A stretch of DNA of 64,000 bases from Nucisporomicrobium flavum (GTDB lineage: Bacteria > Actinomycetota > Actinomycetes > Mycobacteriales > Micromonosporaceae): the NCBI RefSeq assembly GCF_016464385.1, contig NZ_JADMLH010000007.1, positions 62,001 through 126,000 of the forward strand, written 5' to 3'. This document shows positions 1-9,328 of this stretch, in pieces (the first letter of the stretch is position 1; the number at the start of each line of letters is the position of its first letter). The notes beneath the pieces are model-generated. The model had not been told where the DNA came from and did not search any database. It saw nothing but the letters and a program-made list of their open reading frames with translations. The position numbers and the translations under genes were made by a program.

Positions 1-556
1 GGTGCTCGGGCGGCACCTCGGCCGCGGGGGGTTCGTGCGCCGCGGCCCCGCGGAGCTGGCTGAGGCGGGTGAGCAGCTCGTCCCGGCCGCGGCCGCGCCA
101 GGCGAACACGCCGAACGGGTCCGTCTCGAACGAGTCGGCGAGCGCGTAGCAGGTCGCCGCGAGGTGGGCGCAGGGCATCGGCCAGCGTTCGCAGGTGCAG
201 TCCATCGCGACCTCGTCGAGGCCGAGCGGCAGCAGCGTGAGGCCGGCGCGGCGGAAGACCTCCTCGATGTCGCCGGGCATGCGGCCGGCGAGCAGGTCCG
301 CGACGTAGCGGGCCTGGGCGGCGAGGTCGTCCTCGACCCGGGACCATTCGGCCGCGCCGAACGCCCGGACCGCGATGCGGGACCGGAACGCGTGGGTGTC
401 GTCGGGGCCGCGGACGTGCGCGGTGACCAGGCTGCTGGAGATCGACAGGCTGCGGACGTGCCCGGCCCGGGCGTCGCGGCGGCCCCGGGCGAAGGTGGGT
501 GCCATGCGCAGCGCCTCGAACATCGCCACGAACGGGGTGGAGAACCGGTCAGTCAC
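1..556 (-). CDS. SWIM zinc-finger protein (3' end beyond window)
   Basis: Read from the minus strand, the protein starts MTDRFSTPFVAMFEALR and carries a SWIM-type zinc motif, CTCERWPMPCAH (CxC...CxH), at about residues 119-130. It then runs off the window after about 185 residues. SWIM domains bind DNA or protein and in actinomycetes are commonly encoded next to an SNF2 helicase. The GTG start at 556 overlaps the helicase stop (GTGACTGA), so the two are translationally coupled. The partner role for the helicase is inferred from this coupling. The C-terminus is missing, so full length and any extra domain are unknown. Confidence 0.85.
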   Translation of the reverse strand, partial: MTDRFSTPFVAMFEALRMAPTFARGRRDARAGHVRSLSISSSLVTAHVRGPDDTHAFRSRIAVRAFGAAEWSRVEDDLAAQARYVADLLAGRMPGDIEEVFRRAGLTLLPLGLDEVAMDCTCERWPMPCAHLAATCYALADSFETDPFGVFAWRGRGRDELLTRLSQLRGAAAHEPPAAEVPPEH

Positions 557-3500
557 CGACGGCCTCCGGGTCCAGCCGGGTCAGGTCGCGCAGCTCGTCG
601 GTGCTCAGCGTGGTGAGCCAGCCCTCGCCGTTGCCGACGACCCGTTCGGCGAGCACGCCCTTGTCCGCGATGAGCCGGTCGATGCGTTCCTCGAGGGTGC
701 CAAGGCAGACCAGCGTGTGCACGCTGACGTCGCGGTGCTGGCCGATGCGGAACGCCCGGTCGGTGGCCTGCGCCTCGGTCGCCGGGTTCCACCACCGGTC
801 GACGTGCACGACGTGACTGGCGGCGGTGAGGTTGAGCCCGGTGCCCCCGGCCTTGAGCGACAGGACGAAGATGCCGGGCCGCTTGTCGCCCTGGAACGCG
901 GCCACCATCTCGTCGCGGGCGCCGCGCGGCGTGCCGCCGTGCAGATACCGCACCGGTACGCCGAACCGCGCGGCCAGGTGCGGCACCAGCACCGACCCGA
1001 ACCGCGTGAACTGGGTGAAGCACAACGCGCTCTCCCCGCCGGCCAGCGCGGCGTCGAGGATCTCCTCCAGCCGTTCCAGCTTCCCGGAGCGCCCGGGCAG
1101 CGGTGACCCGTCGCCGAGCAGCTGGGCGGGATGGTTGCAGACCTGTTTGAGCTTGGTCATGCCGGCCAGCACGATGCCCTTGCGGCGGGTCTCGGTGGTC
1201 TCCTTCAGCCGGTCCATCATGTCGTCGAGCACGGCCCGGTACAGCGTGGCCTGCTCGGCGGTGAGCCCGCACAGGTGCCGCACGTGACGCTTGTCGGGCA
1301 GGTCGCTGATCACGGCCGGGTCGGCCTTCACCCGTCGCAGCAGGAACGGCCGGGTGGCGTGGCGCAGCCGGGCGGCGGCGTCCTCGTCGGCGTACCGCTC
1401 GATCGGCACCGCGTACCGGTTGCGGAAGGTGTGGGCGCTGCCCAGCAGCCCCGGGTTGAGGAAGTCCAGGATGGACCACAGCTCGGCCAGCCGGTTCTCC
1501 ACCGGTGTGCCGGTGAGCGCGAACCGGTTCCGCGCGGGGAACCGCCGCACCGCCCGCGCCGCCCCGCTAGCGCTGTTCTTGATGTGCTGCGCCTCGTCCA
1601 GCACCACCCGGTCCCACTGCACGGCGGCGAGCGCGTCGGCATCCCGCGTCGCCGTCGCATACGTGGTCAGCACGACATCCGCGCCGTCGGCGAGCCCGGC
1701 CGGGTCGGGCCGGTCGGCGCCGTGCAGCACCCGCACCCGCAGCGCCGGCGCGAACCGGGCGGCCTCCCGCTGCCAGTTCCCCAGCACCGACAGCGGGCAG
1801 ACCAGCAGCGTCGGACCGGCCCGCCGGTGCAGCAGCAACGCGAGCAGCTGCACGGTCTTGCCCAGACCCATGTCGTCGGCCAGGCAGGCGCCCAGGCCCA
1901 GGCCGTCGAGGAAGGCCAGCCAGGAGAAACCCCTTTTCTGGTACGGCCGCAGCACGCCGAGCAGGTCCACGGGTGGCTCCCGCAGTTCCAGCCGCTCCCC
2001 CAGCCGCCCGGACAGCAGGTCGGCGACCCACCCACGGCCCCGGACCTCGGCGATCGGCAGGGGCATCTCCTCGGGCGGAAGCAGCCGTACCAGCCGCAAC
2101 GCGTCCCCCGCGGTCATCGTGCCGCCGCCCCGCCGGAGAAACTCCAGACCCGCCCGCAGCCGCTCGGGGTCGAGATGCACCCAGCGCCCCCGCATCCGTA
2201 CCAGCGGCACCTTCACCCGCGCCAGCACGGCCAGCTCGTCCTCGGTGAGCACCCGCCCACCCAGCGACAACCCCCAGTTGTACGCCACGATGGTGTTCAG
2301 ATCGGCGGCCTCGTCCCGCAGCACCGGCGCGGCAGCCTCGGCACTGCGCACCTCGAGGGCGAGCCCGAGCCGCTGCGGCTCGCGCCACCAGGCGGGCAGC
2401 AGGACGCCGTACCCGGCCTGCTCCAGCAGCGCGGCGTGGCTGAGGAACCGGTGCGCCCCCTCGGTGTCCAGCACGATCTCGGCGGGCCGGGCCACCCGGA
2501 GCGCGGCCTCGAGCTCCCCGAACAACCGGGCGGCCCGCCCCAGCCCGGCAATGAGCCGCTCCTGCGGCCGATGCGTCCACCGCCGCAGCGGAGCGGCCGC
2601 GTCCCGCCAGACGTCGGCGGCGGAGACGAGCAGGCTGGGCTCGTCCAAGGGCTGCAGGAAGAACTCGAGCAACCAGGCATCCTGCGGCTCGCCGGCGGTG
2701 TCGAGGGCGGAGCCGCCGGCCGGCCCCGGCGCGGTGGTGGCGTCGGGCTCGTCGGGCTCGAGCTCGTGCAGGTGGCTGAGCCGGAACACGACCCGCACGG
2801 CGGTGCCGCTCGTGGCGTCGGCATGCCAGGCGTCGAGGGCCTCGGCCAGCACGTCGAGCTCACCGGGCCGCCCGTCGAACTCCCCCGGCCGACCGTCGAC
2901 GTCGGCGCCGCGGGCGGGGGCCGGGGCCGGGCCGTCGGCGGTGAGGGCGGTCAGCCAGGGCGCCCCGCCGAGGGCGACGCCGGACTCGGCCAGCCGCGTG
3001 CGGACCAGGCCGTCGACCAGGTGGTGCAGCGCCGCGTGGAGGGTGTCCGCGGCCGGCAGGCCGTCGACCTCGCCGGGCCGCGCGCGCTCCGCCCGGCAGG
3101 CCGGGGGCATCCGGGCCAGCAGATCCGCGTGCCGGGTGCCGTCAGGACCGCTGAGGACCGGCCGCCAGACGGCACGCGGGCGCCGCCCGTCGGTGAGGAC
3201 CGCGGGCAGCACCCGCCCCCGCGCGACCAGGTCGGCCGCGAACGCGCAGAGCTCGGCCAGGTAGAGCAGTGAGGGCGCCGCGCGGGCCCCCCATTCGTCG
3301 GCGAGGTCGGCGGTCACCCACGGCACCACGACGGCCGGAACCACCCACGGCCGGAGCTTGGGAGTGCCCCGGCGCGGCGGCAGTCCCAGGGCCGGCGACG
3401 GGAGCGGTCCGGCCGAGGTCGAGGGCAGCAGCAGCGTGGAGGGCCGCGGCTCCCCACCCGGCGCGAAGGCGAACGGATGCGCCCCCCGACCGGCCGGGGA

Positions 3501-3569
3501 AGGCTGGTCCGTCTCGCCCCACAACGCGAGCCCTCCATCGCGGGCGATGAAGCCGTGCAGGACCGTCAT
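549..3569 (-). CDS. SNF2-family DEAD/DEAH-box helicase
   Basis: A protein of about 1006 residues with a long N-terminal SNF2-associated region and a two-lobed SNF2 ATPase. Walker A is DDMGLGKT near residue 563, Walker B is VLDEAQHIKN near residue 656, and motif III is TGTPVEN. The C-terminal helicase lobe has FTQFTRF, SLKAGGTGLNLTAA and RAFRIGQ. Members are ATP-driven double-stranded DNA translocases; the bacterial role is poorly known. I chose ATG 3569 because it gives the family-typical start MTVLHGFIARDG and overlaps the upstream stop as ATGA. It is followed by the overlapping SWIM gene. Confidence 0.95.
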   Translation of the reverse strand: MTVLHGFIARDGGLALWGETDQPSPAGRGAHPFAFAPGGEPRPSTLLLPSTSAGPLPSPALGLPPRRGTPKLRPWVVPAVVVPWVTADLADEWGARAAPSLLYLAELCAFAADLVARGRVLPAVLTDGRRPRAVWRPVLSGPDGTRHADLLARMPPACRAERARPGEVDGLPAADTLHAALHHLVDGLVRTRLAESGVALGGAPWLTALTADGPAPAPARGADVDGRPGEFDGRPGELDVLAEALDAWHADATSGTAVRVVFRLSHLHELEPDEPDATTAPGPAGGSALDTAGEPQDAWLLEFFLQPLDEPSLLVSAADVWRDAAAPLRRWTHRPQERLIAGLGRAARLFGELEAALRVARPAEIVLDTEGAHRFLSHAALLEQAGYGVLLPAWWREPQRLGLALEVRSAEAAAPVLRDEAADLNTIVAYNWGLSLGGRVLTEDELAVLARVKVPLVRMRGRWVHLDPERLRAGLEFLRRGGGTMTAGDALRLVRLLPPEEMPLPIAEVRGRGWVADLLSGRLGERLELREPPVDLLGVLRPYQKRGFSWLAFLDGLGLGACLADDMGLGKTVQLLALLLHRRAGPTLLVCPLSVLGNWQREAARFAPALRVRVLHGADRPDPAGLADGADVVLTTYATATRDADALAAVQWDRVVLDEAQHIKNSASGAARAVRRFPARNRFALTGTPVENRLAELWSILDFLNPGLLGSAHTFRNRYAVPIERYADEDAAARLRHATRPFLLRRVKADPAVISDLPDKRHVRHLCGLTAEQATLYRAVLDDMMDRLKETTETRRKGIVLAGMTKLKQVCNHPAQLLGDGSPLPGRSGKLERLEEILDAALAGGESALCFTQFTRFGSVLVPHLAARFGVPVRYLHGGTPRGARDEMVAAFQGDKRPGIFVLSLKAGGTGLNLTAASHVVHVDRWWNPATEAQATDRAFRIGQHRDVSVHTLVCLGTLEERIDRLIADKGVLAERVVGNGEGWLTTLSTDELRDLTRLDPEAVGD

Positions 3570-4009
3570 CCGAGCTGCCAGGTGATGTCGGGCGGCCGGA
3601 CCCGGGCGCACCGCGGGCCGCCGTCGGCGCCGGTCAGGCCGAGGCGTGCGACGAGCGGGCCGGCGCCCTCGTACGCGGAGCGGAGCAGCTCCGTCGGGAC
3701 GTCACCGAAGAGCAGCTTGGCGCGCCGGAACATGGCGAACGTGTCGCCGTCGACGGCCCCCCAGCTCAGGTAGAGGAAGCGGGCTCCGGGGCGGCCGTGC
3801 ACGTACGGGCCGCCGACGTCGAGCAGGCCGTCGACCTCGCGGGCGGCCACCTCGAACTCCCACGTCGCGTGGGGCGCGTCGGCGGGATGGCGGTCGACGA
3901 CCTCGGCCCGGCGCTGGACGCCGACGTGCACGTTGCCGCGCCGCAGGTCGTCGGCCTCGGCCCCGCCCCGCCGCCCGGGCAGGTCGCTGCCCTCGATCCG
4001 GATGTGCAC
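3566..4009 (-). CDS. DUF5990-like protein
   Basis: A 147-residue soluble protein starting MHIRIEGSDLPGRR, with a central HVGVQRRAEVVDRHPADAPHA segment split by short strands and a FLYLSWG motif. The pattern matches my recollection of the DUF5990 family, whose function is unknown. No signal peptide, membrane segment or catalytic motif is evident. It is the first gene of a three-gene operon: its TGA overlaps the ATG of the SNF2 helicase (ATGA), and the helicase overlaps the SWIM gene. The context suggests a nucleic-acid-related role, but that is inference only. Confidence 0.6.
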   Translation of the reverse strand: MHIRIEGSDLPGRRGGAEADDLRRGNVHVGVQRRAEVVDRHPADAPHATWEFEVAAREVDGLLDVGGPYVHGRPGARFLYLSWGAVDGDTFAMFRRAKLLFGDVPTELLRSAYEGAGPLVARLGLTGADGGPRCARVRPPDITWQLG

Positions 4010-4140
4010 GCCTGAACTCTAGGCCGACCCCCCCGACAATTCCGCCGCTCCCCGAGGCCCGCCACCCGAACCGGCCGGCCCCGGGGACAAGACGGAAACA
4101 CCGCCCGGGCGCGACGGGAACCGGACCGCGGCCGGGCGGT

Positions 4141-5376
4141 TCAGGCGTTGTCGCGCAGCCACGCGTCGATGAGCCCGCCGAAATGCCCCAGGAACCGCTC
4201 GTGCTCGTGCGGCGGGTACATCGCCCGGACCGTCTCGGTGAGCAGCGACCGGAACTCCGGCGACCCGATCCACCCGTGGACCATCTCGTCGATGTGGGAC
4301 ATGTGCTTCTCGCAGAACTCGTCGTACTTCTCCGTCTCGAAGTAGTCGTCGGCGAGCGCACGGTAGAGCCGCAGCTTCTCCTCGTACGGCAGGGACGCGT
4401 CGTCGCCGATGGCGAAGTACGCGGCCGTGTCCATGTCGAGGCGGGGTTTGCGGTCCGTCACCACGCAGAAGACCGTCCAGCGCAGCAGCGCCGCCATCGC
4501 CCAGGGGAAGTAGTAGTGCAGGGAGGTCACCGCCACGTCCGGGCAGGCGTTGGCGTAGTCGATGGGGTACACGTCGTCGCCCTTGACCAGCGACTCGCAG
4601 GAGTTGAACTCCCAGCGGAAGAACGCGTTGACCAGGCGGGAGATGGTGACCACCTCGTCGCCGACGCGTTCGCCGAGGAAGTCGTGGTCGACGGCGTAGC
4701 GCTCGTGCATGGGCAGGTCGGGGCGGAACTTCATGACCATCGTCTCCGGGCCGATGGTCAGCGAGCGGGCGAAGACGTCGTAGTCCTCGACCGACGCCTG
4801 CAGGTGCATGAGCCGCTCGCCGGAGGCGTCGTACGCCGCGTGCAGCTCCGCCGGGTTGCGGATCTTGGAGACGCCGACCCAGGCCCCGCCGTCGTACGGC
4901 TTCATGAACATCGGGTACCCGACGCTCTCGGCCAGTGCCTCCAGGTCGAACGGCTGGTTGTAGCGCGCGGAGGTGTACGCGTACCGCGAGTTGTCCAGGG
5001 GGTTCTTGAACGGCACCAGCACCGTCTCGGGCACCTTGAGGCCGAGCCGGATCATCGCGCAGTACGCGGCGTGCTTCTCCATCGACTGGAACGTGAACGG
5101 GCTGTTCAGCAGGTACACGTCGTCCATCAGCGCGGCCTTCTTCAGCCATTCGCGCGGGTGGTAGTACCAGTACGCGAGCCGGTCGATGACCAGGTCGTGC
5201 TGGGGCCTGGCGCGCAGGTTGAAGGGTTCGATGGTGACCCGGACGCTGCGGGTGCGGTGGCTGCGGCCGGCGTCGTCGGTGATCACGCCGACGCGGCGCA
5301 GCAGGGCCTCGTACGCCCGCGGCCAGTCGTCCTCGGTTCCGAGCAGAAGTCCGATGGTGTGCTCGACGTCGGCCAT
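4141..5376 (-). CDS. ATP-grasp domain protein (putative carboxylate-amine ligase)
   Basis: 411 residues. The middle third has the ATP-grasp pattern: PETVLVPFK, then GYPMFMKPYDGGAWVGVSKI (lysine plus glycine-rich loop), then later VYPIDYANACPDVAV in the metal-binding position. Such enzymes join a carboxylate to an amine or thiol via an acyl-phosphate. The substrate cannot be read from sequence. The start has a textbook GAGGAGG ribosome site. It lies 12 bases after the esterase gene on the same strand, so the two are very probably co-transcribed, and a ligase/hydrolase pair acting on the same amide or ester is conceivable. Confidence 0.85.
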   Translation of the reverse strand: MADVEHTIGLLLGTEDDWPRAYEALLRRVGVITDDAGRSHRTRSVRVTIEPFNLRARPQHDLVIDRLAYWYYHPREWLKKAALMDDVYLLNSPFTFQSMEKHAAYCAMIRLGLKVPETVLVPFKNPLDNSRYAYTSARYNQPFDLEALAESVGYPMFMKPYDGGAWVGVSKIRNPAELHAAYDASGERLMHLQASVEDYDVFARSLTIGPETMVMKFRPDLPMHERYAVDHDFLGERVGDEVVTISRLVNAFFRWEFNSCESLVKGDDVYPIDYANACPDVAVTSLHYYFPWAMAALLRWTVFCVVTDRKPRLDMDTAAYFAIGDDASLPYEEKLRLYRALADDYFETEKYDEFCEKHMSHIDEMVHGWIGSPEFRSLLTETVRAMYPPHEHERFLGHFGGLIDAWLRDNA

Positions 5377-5388
5377 GGGCGCCTCCTC

Positions 5389-6381
5389 TTAGTTGAACAC
5401 CTTCTGCAGCAGCGCGGTCAGATGCGGGTCGAGCGCGTCCCGCCAGGCGGTCCAGTTGTGGGCGTCGGGCACCTCGGCGAAGTCGACCGCATACCCCTGA
5501 TCCGTCAGTGCACGCGCCATCTCCCGGTTGTTGGCGAGGTTCTCCTCCACGGTGCCGCATGTCATGGCGATCGGCACGGCGGGGCCTTCGCGGTCGCGGA
5601 CGACGCGGCCGGTGAAGCGGACGATGCGCAGGTAGCGGCGGAATCCGGATTCCTGGCGGTCGTGCCGGGGCCGGAAGAAGCTGCCGGAGTGCAGGAGCAG
5701 CCCGGCGAAGGCCTCCGGGTGGCGCCGCTGGGCGTGCAGCATCGCCAGCGCGCCGAGGCTGGCGCCGGCGCCGACGACCGGCCGGTCGGTGCCCAGCTCC
5801 GCGGCGAGCGCCGGGAGCACGTCGTGGGCGAGCGCCCGGGCGTACGCGGGATTGGCCGAATACCACTCGAGTCGGTCCCCGGCGGGCAGCAGCACCAGGT
5901 GGTACGGCGGCACGCGCCCCGCCTCGATCATCGCGGCGGTGTAGTGGCCGAGTTCGCCGTACCGATGGAAGTCGGGCCCGTCGTGCGCGACCAGGACCCG
6001 GTCGGTGGGCGTGGCCGGCGACCAGATCCGGGCGGCCAGCTCGCCGTGCACGGCGGGCAGCGGCAGGTAGAGGTCGCGCCACTGGCCGCCGGCGGCGGGC
6101 AGGTGCACCCATTCCGGCTCGGCGTAGCCGGGGCAGCACAGCACCGAGTGGTCGCCGGTCTCGCTGCTGCCGTCGGGGTGCCCCAGGGCGAGCCGGTATT
6201 CGATGCGGTGCGCGGGCGGCCGGGGCAGGAGCAGCTCCCAGCTGCGGGTGTCCTCGCGGTAGCTCAGGTCACCGTGGACGACGCCGGACTCCAGCCGTAC
6301 GGAGGTCAGCCGGTGGTCGGGATCGCGCAGCCGGAAGCAGACCTCGGTGGCCCCGCACCACGACCCGGCCGACGGTTCCAT
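5389..6381 (-). CDS. Esterase-D/enterochelin-esterase-like alpha/beta hydrolase
   Basis: 330 residues. The N-terminal roughly 110 residues look like the immunoglobulin-like domain of enterochelin esterases. The C-terminal part is an esterase-D fold with nucleophile motif GAGASLGAL and a late histidine in PDAHNWTAWRDAL. The family hydrolyses ester bonds of siderophore-type or trehalose/mycolyl-type substrates; the actual substrate is unknown. No signal peptide is seen, so it is probably cytoplasmic. It is immediately upstream of the ATP-grasp gene and 17 bases downstream of the STAS gene, all on the minus strand. The ribosome site is weak (AGGG, 10 bases upstream). Confidence 0.85.
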   Translation of the reverse strand: MEPSAGSWCGATEVCFRLRDPDHRLTSVRLESGVVHGDLSYREDTRSWELLLPRPPAHRIEYRLALGHPDGSSETGDHSVLCCPGYAEPEWVHLPAAGGQWRDLYLPLPAVHGELAARIWSPATPTDRVLVAHDGPDFHRYGELGHYTAAMIEAGRVPPYHLVLLPAGDRLEWYSANPAYARALAHDVLPALAAELGTDRPVVGAGASLGALAMLHAQRRHPEAFAGLLLHSGSFFRPRHDRQESGFRRYLRIVRFTGRVVRDREGPAVPIAMTCGTVEENLANNREMARALTDQGYAVDFAEVPDAHNWTAWRDALDPHLTALLQKVFN

Positions 6382-6398
6382 GACGGAACCCTAACCGC

Positions 6399-6749
6399 TC
6401 AGGGGGTGTACGTCTGCGGGCCCGGGGAGGCGGCCGGGAGGCCGAACATGTCGGCGAGGCCGGTGACGCGCAACTGGCGGTGCACGAACTCGCTGGGGTT
6501 GCGCAGCACGAAGCGGGTGCCGGTCTCGCGGGCCGCGTTGTAGCCGGCGACCAGCGCGCCGACGCCCATGGAGTCCATGAACGTGACGAAGGTGAGGTCG
6601 ACGATCATCGTCAGGGGCCGGTCGCTGTGCAGCGTGCTGACCAGCGCCTGGCGCAGCGCGTCGACGGTGGCCGCGTCGAGCGTGCCGCGCACGTCGACCA
6701 CGATGGCGCCGTCCGCCTGGCGCCGGGTGGTCATCACGGCCTCGCCCAT
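6399..6749 (-). CDS. STAS-domain anti-sigma factor antagonist
   Basis: About 116 residues spanning a single STAS domain: DGAIVVDVRGTLDAATVDAL, then LTMIVDLTFVTFMDSMGVGAL with the conserved Asp-Ser pair used as the phosphorylation site in SpoIIAA/RsbV proteins. Family members bind and release anti-sigma kinases in partner-switching pathways. No cognate RsbW kinase or sigma gene adjoins it. ATG 6749 is preferred; ATG 6734 is an alternative. It may be the first gene of the run with the esterase and ATP-grasp genes (17-base gap). Confidence 0.85.
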   Translation of the reverse strand: MGEAVMTTRRQADGAIVVDVRGTLDAATVDALRQALVSTLHSDRPLTMIVDLTFVTFMDSMGVGALVAGYNAARETGTRFVLRNPSEFVHRQLRVTGLADMFGLPAASPGPQTYTP

Positions 6750-6987
6750 GCCTACCGCCTGTAGAAGATCGCTGCCCGTCGGCCTCACGGTACAACGCCG
6801 CGGGCCCACCTCGCAGGCTGGTGCACCAAAGCCGGCCCGGGGCGGACAGGCGGTACGCCGGCGATCACCCATCGCGACGCCGGTTCGGCAACCGCAGCGA
6901 CCAAGTTCGCCAGATAACGCAGATCATCTTGCGGGCCGGCGCGGGTGAAAGCGACTGTGACGGTGGTCGACATGAGGGGGGCGGGTC

Positions 6988-8451
6988 ATGGCAACCAGTT
7001 CCAGCCGGAGACCGGGGGTCTTCGCCATCAGGGACGTGCGGTCGCTCATCACCGAGACCGCCGAGGAGGGCCACGGCCTGAAGAAGGCGGTCGGCCCGCT
7101 GCAACTGACCGCCATGGGCGTCGGCGCGATCATCGGCACCGGTATCTTCGTCGTCATCGGCGAGGGCGCCGGGGTGGCCGGCCCGGCGGTGATCCTGTCG
7201 TTCGTGCTGGCCGCCGTGGCGTGCGCGTTCTCCGCGCTGTCCTACGCCGAACTGGCGTCGTCGATCCCGGTCTCGGGCAGCGCCTACACCTACACGTACG
7301 CCACCCTCGGCGAGATCGTCGCGTGGATCATCGGGTGGGACCTGATCCTCGAGTACGGCGTCTCGGTGGCCGCGATCGCGGTCGGCTGGGGCGGCAACCT
7401 CAACGCGTTCCTCGACGCGGCGTTCGGCTACACGCTGCCGGACGCGATCGCGAAGTCGCCCGAGGACGGCGGGGTCTTCAACCTGCCCGCGGTCTTCATC
7501 GTCCTGGCGATCACGCTGCTGCTGTGCCGCGGCGTCACCGAAAGCGCCCGGGTCAACCTCGTCATGGTGGCCGTGAAGCTCACCGTCCTGCTGTTCTTCA
7601 TCGTGGTGGCGTTCATCAACTTCGGCACCGGCAACTTCCAGCCGTTCGCCCCGGACGGCATTGACGGGGTGACCGCCGCGGCGGCGATCATCTTCTTCGC
7701 GTACATCGGGTTCGACGCGGTCTCCACCGGCAGCGAGGAGGCGCGGAACCCGGCGAAGGACCTGCCGAAGGCCATCATCGGGTCGCTGCTGATCTGCACG
7801 CTCTTCTACGTGCTCACGGCGGTCGGCGCGATCGGCGTCGCCAGCCCGCAGCAGCTGGAGAGCAGCGACGCCCCGCTCGCCGCCGCCCTGGACCAGGGCG
7901 CCGGCATCGGCTGGGCCGCGGCGATTCTCGCGCTGGGGGCGGTCGTCGCCATCACCAGCGTCGTCCTGGTCATCATGTACGGCCAGACGCGCATCTTCTT
8001 CGCCATGTGCCGCGACGGCCTGCTCCCCCAGCGCCTCGCCGCGGTCAACCAGCGGTACGGCACCCCGGCCCGGCTCACCATCATCCTGGGCGTGCTCATC
8101 GCGATCCTGGCGGCGCTCGTGCCGCTCTCCGAGATCGTCAAGCTGGTCAACATCGGCACCCTGTTCGCGTTCGTGCTGGTGAACATCGGTGTGATCATCC
8201 TGCGCCGGACCCGGCCGGAGATGCCGCGGCCGTACCGGGTGCCGTGGTCGCCGGTGCTGCCGATCCTCGGCGTGGCCTTCGCGATCTACCTGATGGCGGA
8301 CCTGCCGCTGGCGACGTGGATCCGGTTCGTGGTCTGGCTGGCCGTCGGCATGGCCATCTACTTCCTGTACGGCTACCGCAACTCCCGCGTGCGGCGGGAG
8401 AACGCGACCGGGACGCCGAGCTGGGCGCGCGAGGACGGTGAGCAGCCGTGA
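6988..8451 (+). CDS. APC-family amino acid permease
   Basis: 487 residues, strongly hydrophobic, about 12 transmembrane helices. It has the APC signature GVGAIIGTGIFVVIGEGAG in helix 1 and FFAYIGFDAVSTGSEEARNP in the middle, typical of cationic-amino-acid-type (YfnA/CAT) permeases that move amino acids with protons across the cell membrane. A purine-rich ribosome site (GAGGGGGGCGGG) precedes the ATG. Its TGA overlaps the GTG of the universal stress protein gene, so the two are coupled. Substrate specificity cannot be read. Confidence 0.93.
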   Translation: MATSSSRRPGVFAIRDVRSLITETAEEGHGLKKAVGPLQLTAMGVGAIIGTGIFVVIGEGAGVAGPAVILSFVLAAVACAFSALSYAELASSIPVSGSAYTYTYATLGEIVAWIIGWDLILEYGVSVAAIAVGWGGNLNAFLDAAFGYTLPDAIAKSPEDGGVFNLPAVFIVLAITLLLCRGVTESARVNLVMVAVKLTVLLFFIVVAFINFGTGNFQPFAPDGIDGVTAAAAIIFFAYIGFDAVSTGSEEARNPAKDLPKAIIGSLLICTLFYVLTAVGAIGVASPQQLESSDAPLAAALDQGAGIGWAAAILALGAVVAITSVVLVIMYGQTRIFFAMCRDGLLPQRLAAVNQRYGTPARLTIILGVLIAILAALVPLSEIVKLVNIGTLFAFVLVNIGVIILRRTRPEMPRPYRVPWSPVLPILGVAFAIYLMADLPLATWIRFVVWLAVGMAIYFLYGYRNSRVRRENATGTPSWAREDGEQP

Positions 8452-9314
8452 CGCCGCCGGTGGTCGTGGGCGTGGACGGCAGCGAGTCGGGTCACGACGC
8501 CCTGGTGCTGGGCCAATGGGCGGCGTCGGTGCTCGGCGCGCCGCTGGTCGTCGCGGTGGTGCACCCCGCGCCCTCCGCGCTGGGTTCGGGGCGGGTGGAC
8601 GCGGAATGGGTGGCCGACCGGCACCGGGCTGCCGAGGCGGTGCTCGACGACGCCCGGTCGGTGCTGACCGGGGACGGCGAGGTGGAGTACCGCCTGGTGG
8701 CGTCCACGTCGGCGGCGCACGGCCTGCACGACCTCGCCGAGGAGCTGGGCGCGGAGACCATCGTGGTCGGTTCCGGCCGCTCCGGGCCACGGCACCGGCT
8801 GTTCGCGGGCAGCACCGCCGACCGGCTGCTGGCGGGCAGCATGTGCCCGGTCGCGGTGGCCCCGTCGGGCATGGACGTCGCGCCGGGCACCCTGGGCCGC
8901 ATCGGCGTCGCGTACGTCGACACCCCGGACGGCCGGGCGGCGCTGGAGACGGCGGCCCGGCTCGCCGCCCGGACGGGCACCGCGCTGCGGCTGTACACGG
9001 TGGTGGCGGACGCCGACGCGACGCTGCCGTTCCTCGTCGGCCAGGACGCCGAGCACGCCTTCCTCGACACCGCGCGGGAGACGTACGAGCAGGCGCTGTC
9101 GCGGGCGGCCGGCGCGGTCAAGGACGCCGACGCGGACTGGGAGATCCTCACCGGCGACGTCGTCGACCAGCTGAGCGAGCTGACCGACGTGGACGTGCTG
9201 TTCTGCGGCTCCCGCGGCTACGGCCCGGCGCGCCGGGTGCTGCTGGGCGGCGTCTCGGCCCGGCTGGTGCGCCGGGCCCGCCGCCCGGTGATCGTGGTGC
9301 CCCGCAGCGGCTGA
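8448..9314 (+). CDS. Universal stress protein, two Usp domains
   Basis: 288 residues made of two tandem UspA domains (about 1-145 and 146-288). Each ends in the ATP-binding pattern: GSGRSGPRHRLFAGSTA in the first and GSRGYGPARRVLLGGVSA in the second. ATP-binding tandem Usps act in the cytoplasm in stress and dormancy responses. The GTG start overlaps the permease stop (GTGA). Pairing of a transporter with a Usp protein is common and suggests the Usp regulates or reports on transport; that link is inference. Confidence 0.92.
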   Translation: MTPPVVVGVDGSESGHDALVLGQWAASVLGAPLVVAVVHPAPSALGSGRVDAEWVADRHRAAEAVLDDARSVLTGDGEVEYRLVASTSAAHGLHDLAEELGAETIVVGSGRSGPRHRLFAGSTADRLLAGSMCPVAVAPSGMDVAPGTLGRIGVAYVDTPDGRAALETAARLAARTGTALRLYTVVADADATLPFLVGQDAEHAFLDTARETYEQALSRAAGAVKDADADWEILTGDVVDQLSELTDVDVLFCGSRGYGPARRVLLGGVSARLVRRARRPVIVVPRSG

Positions 9315-9328
9315 GCTCCCGGCCGTGA

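Noticed and set aside
1131-3272. A 713-codon plus-strand frame opposite the SNF2 helicase
   Set aside because: Pro/Arg/Gly/His-rich shadow of a gene with every SNF2 motif.
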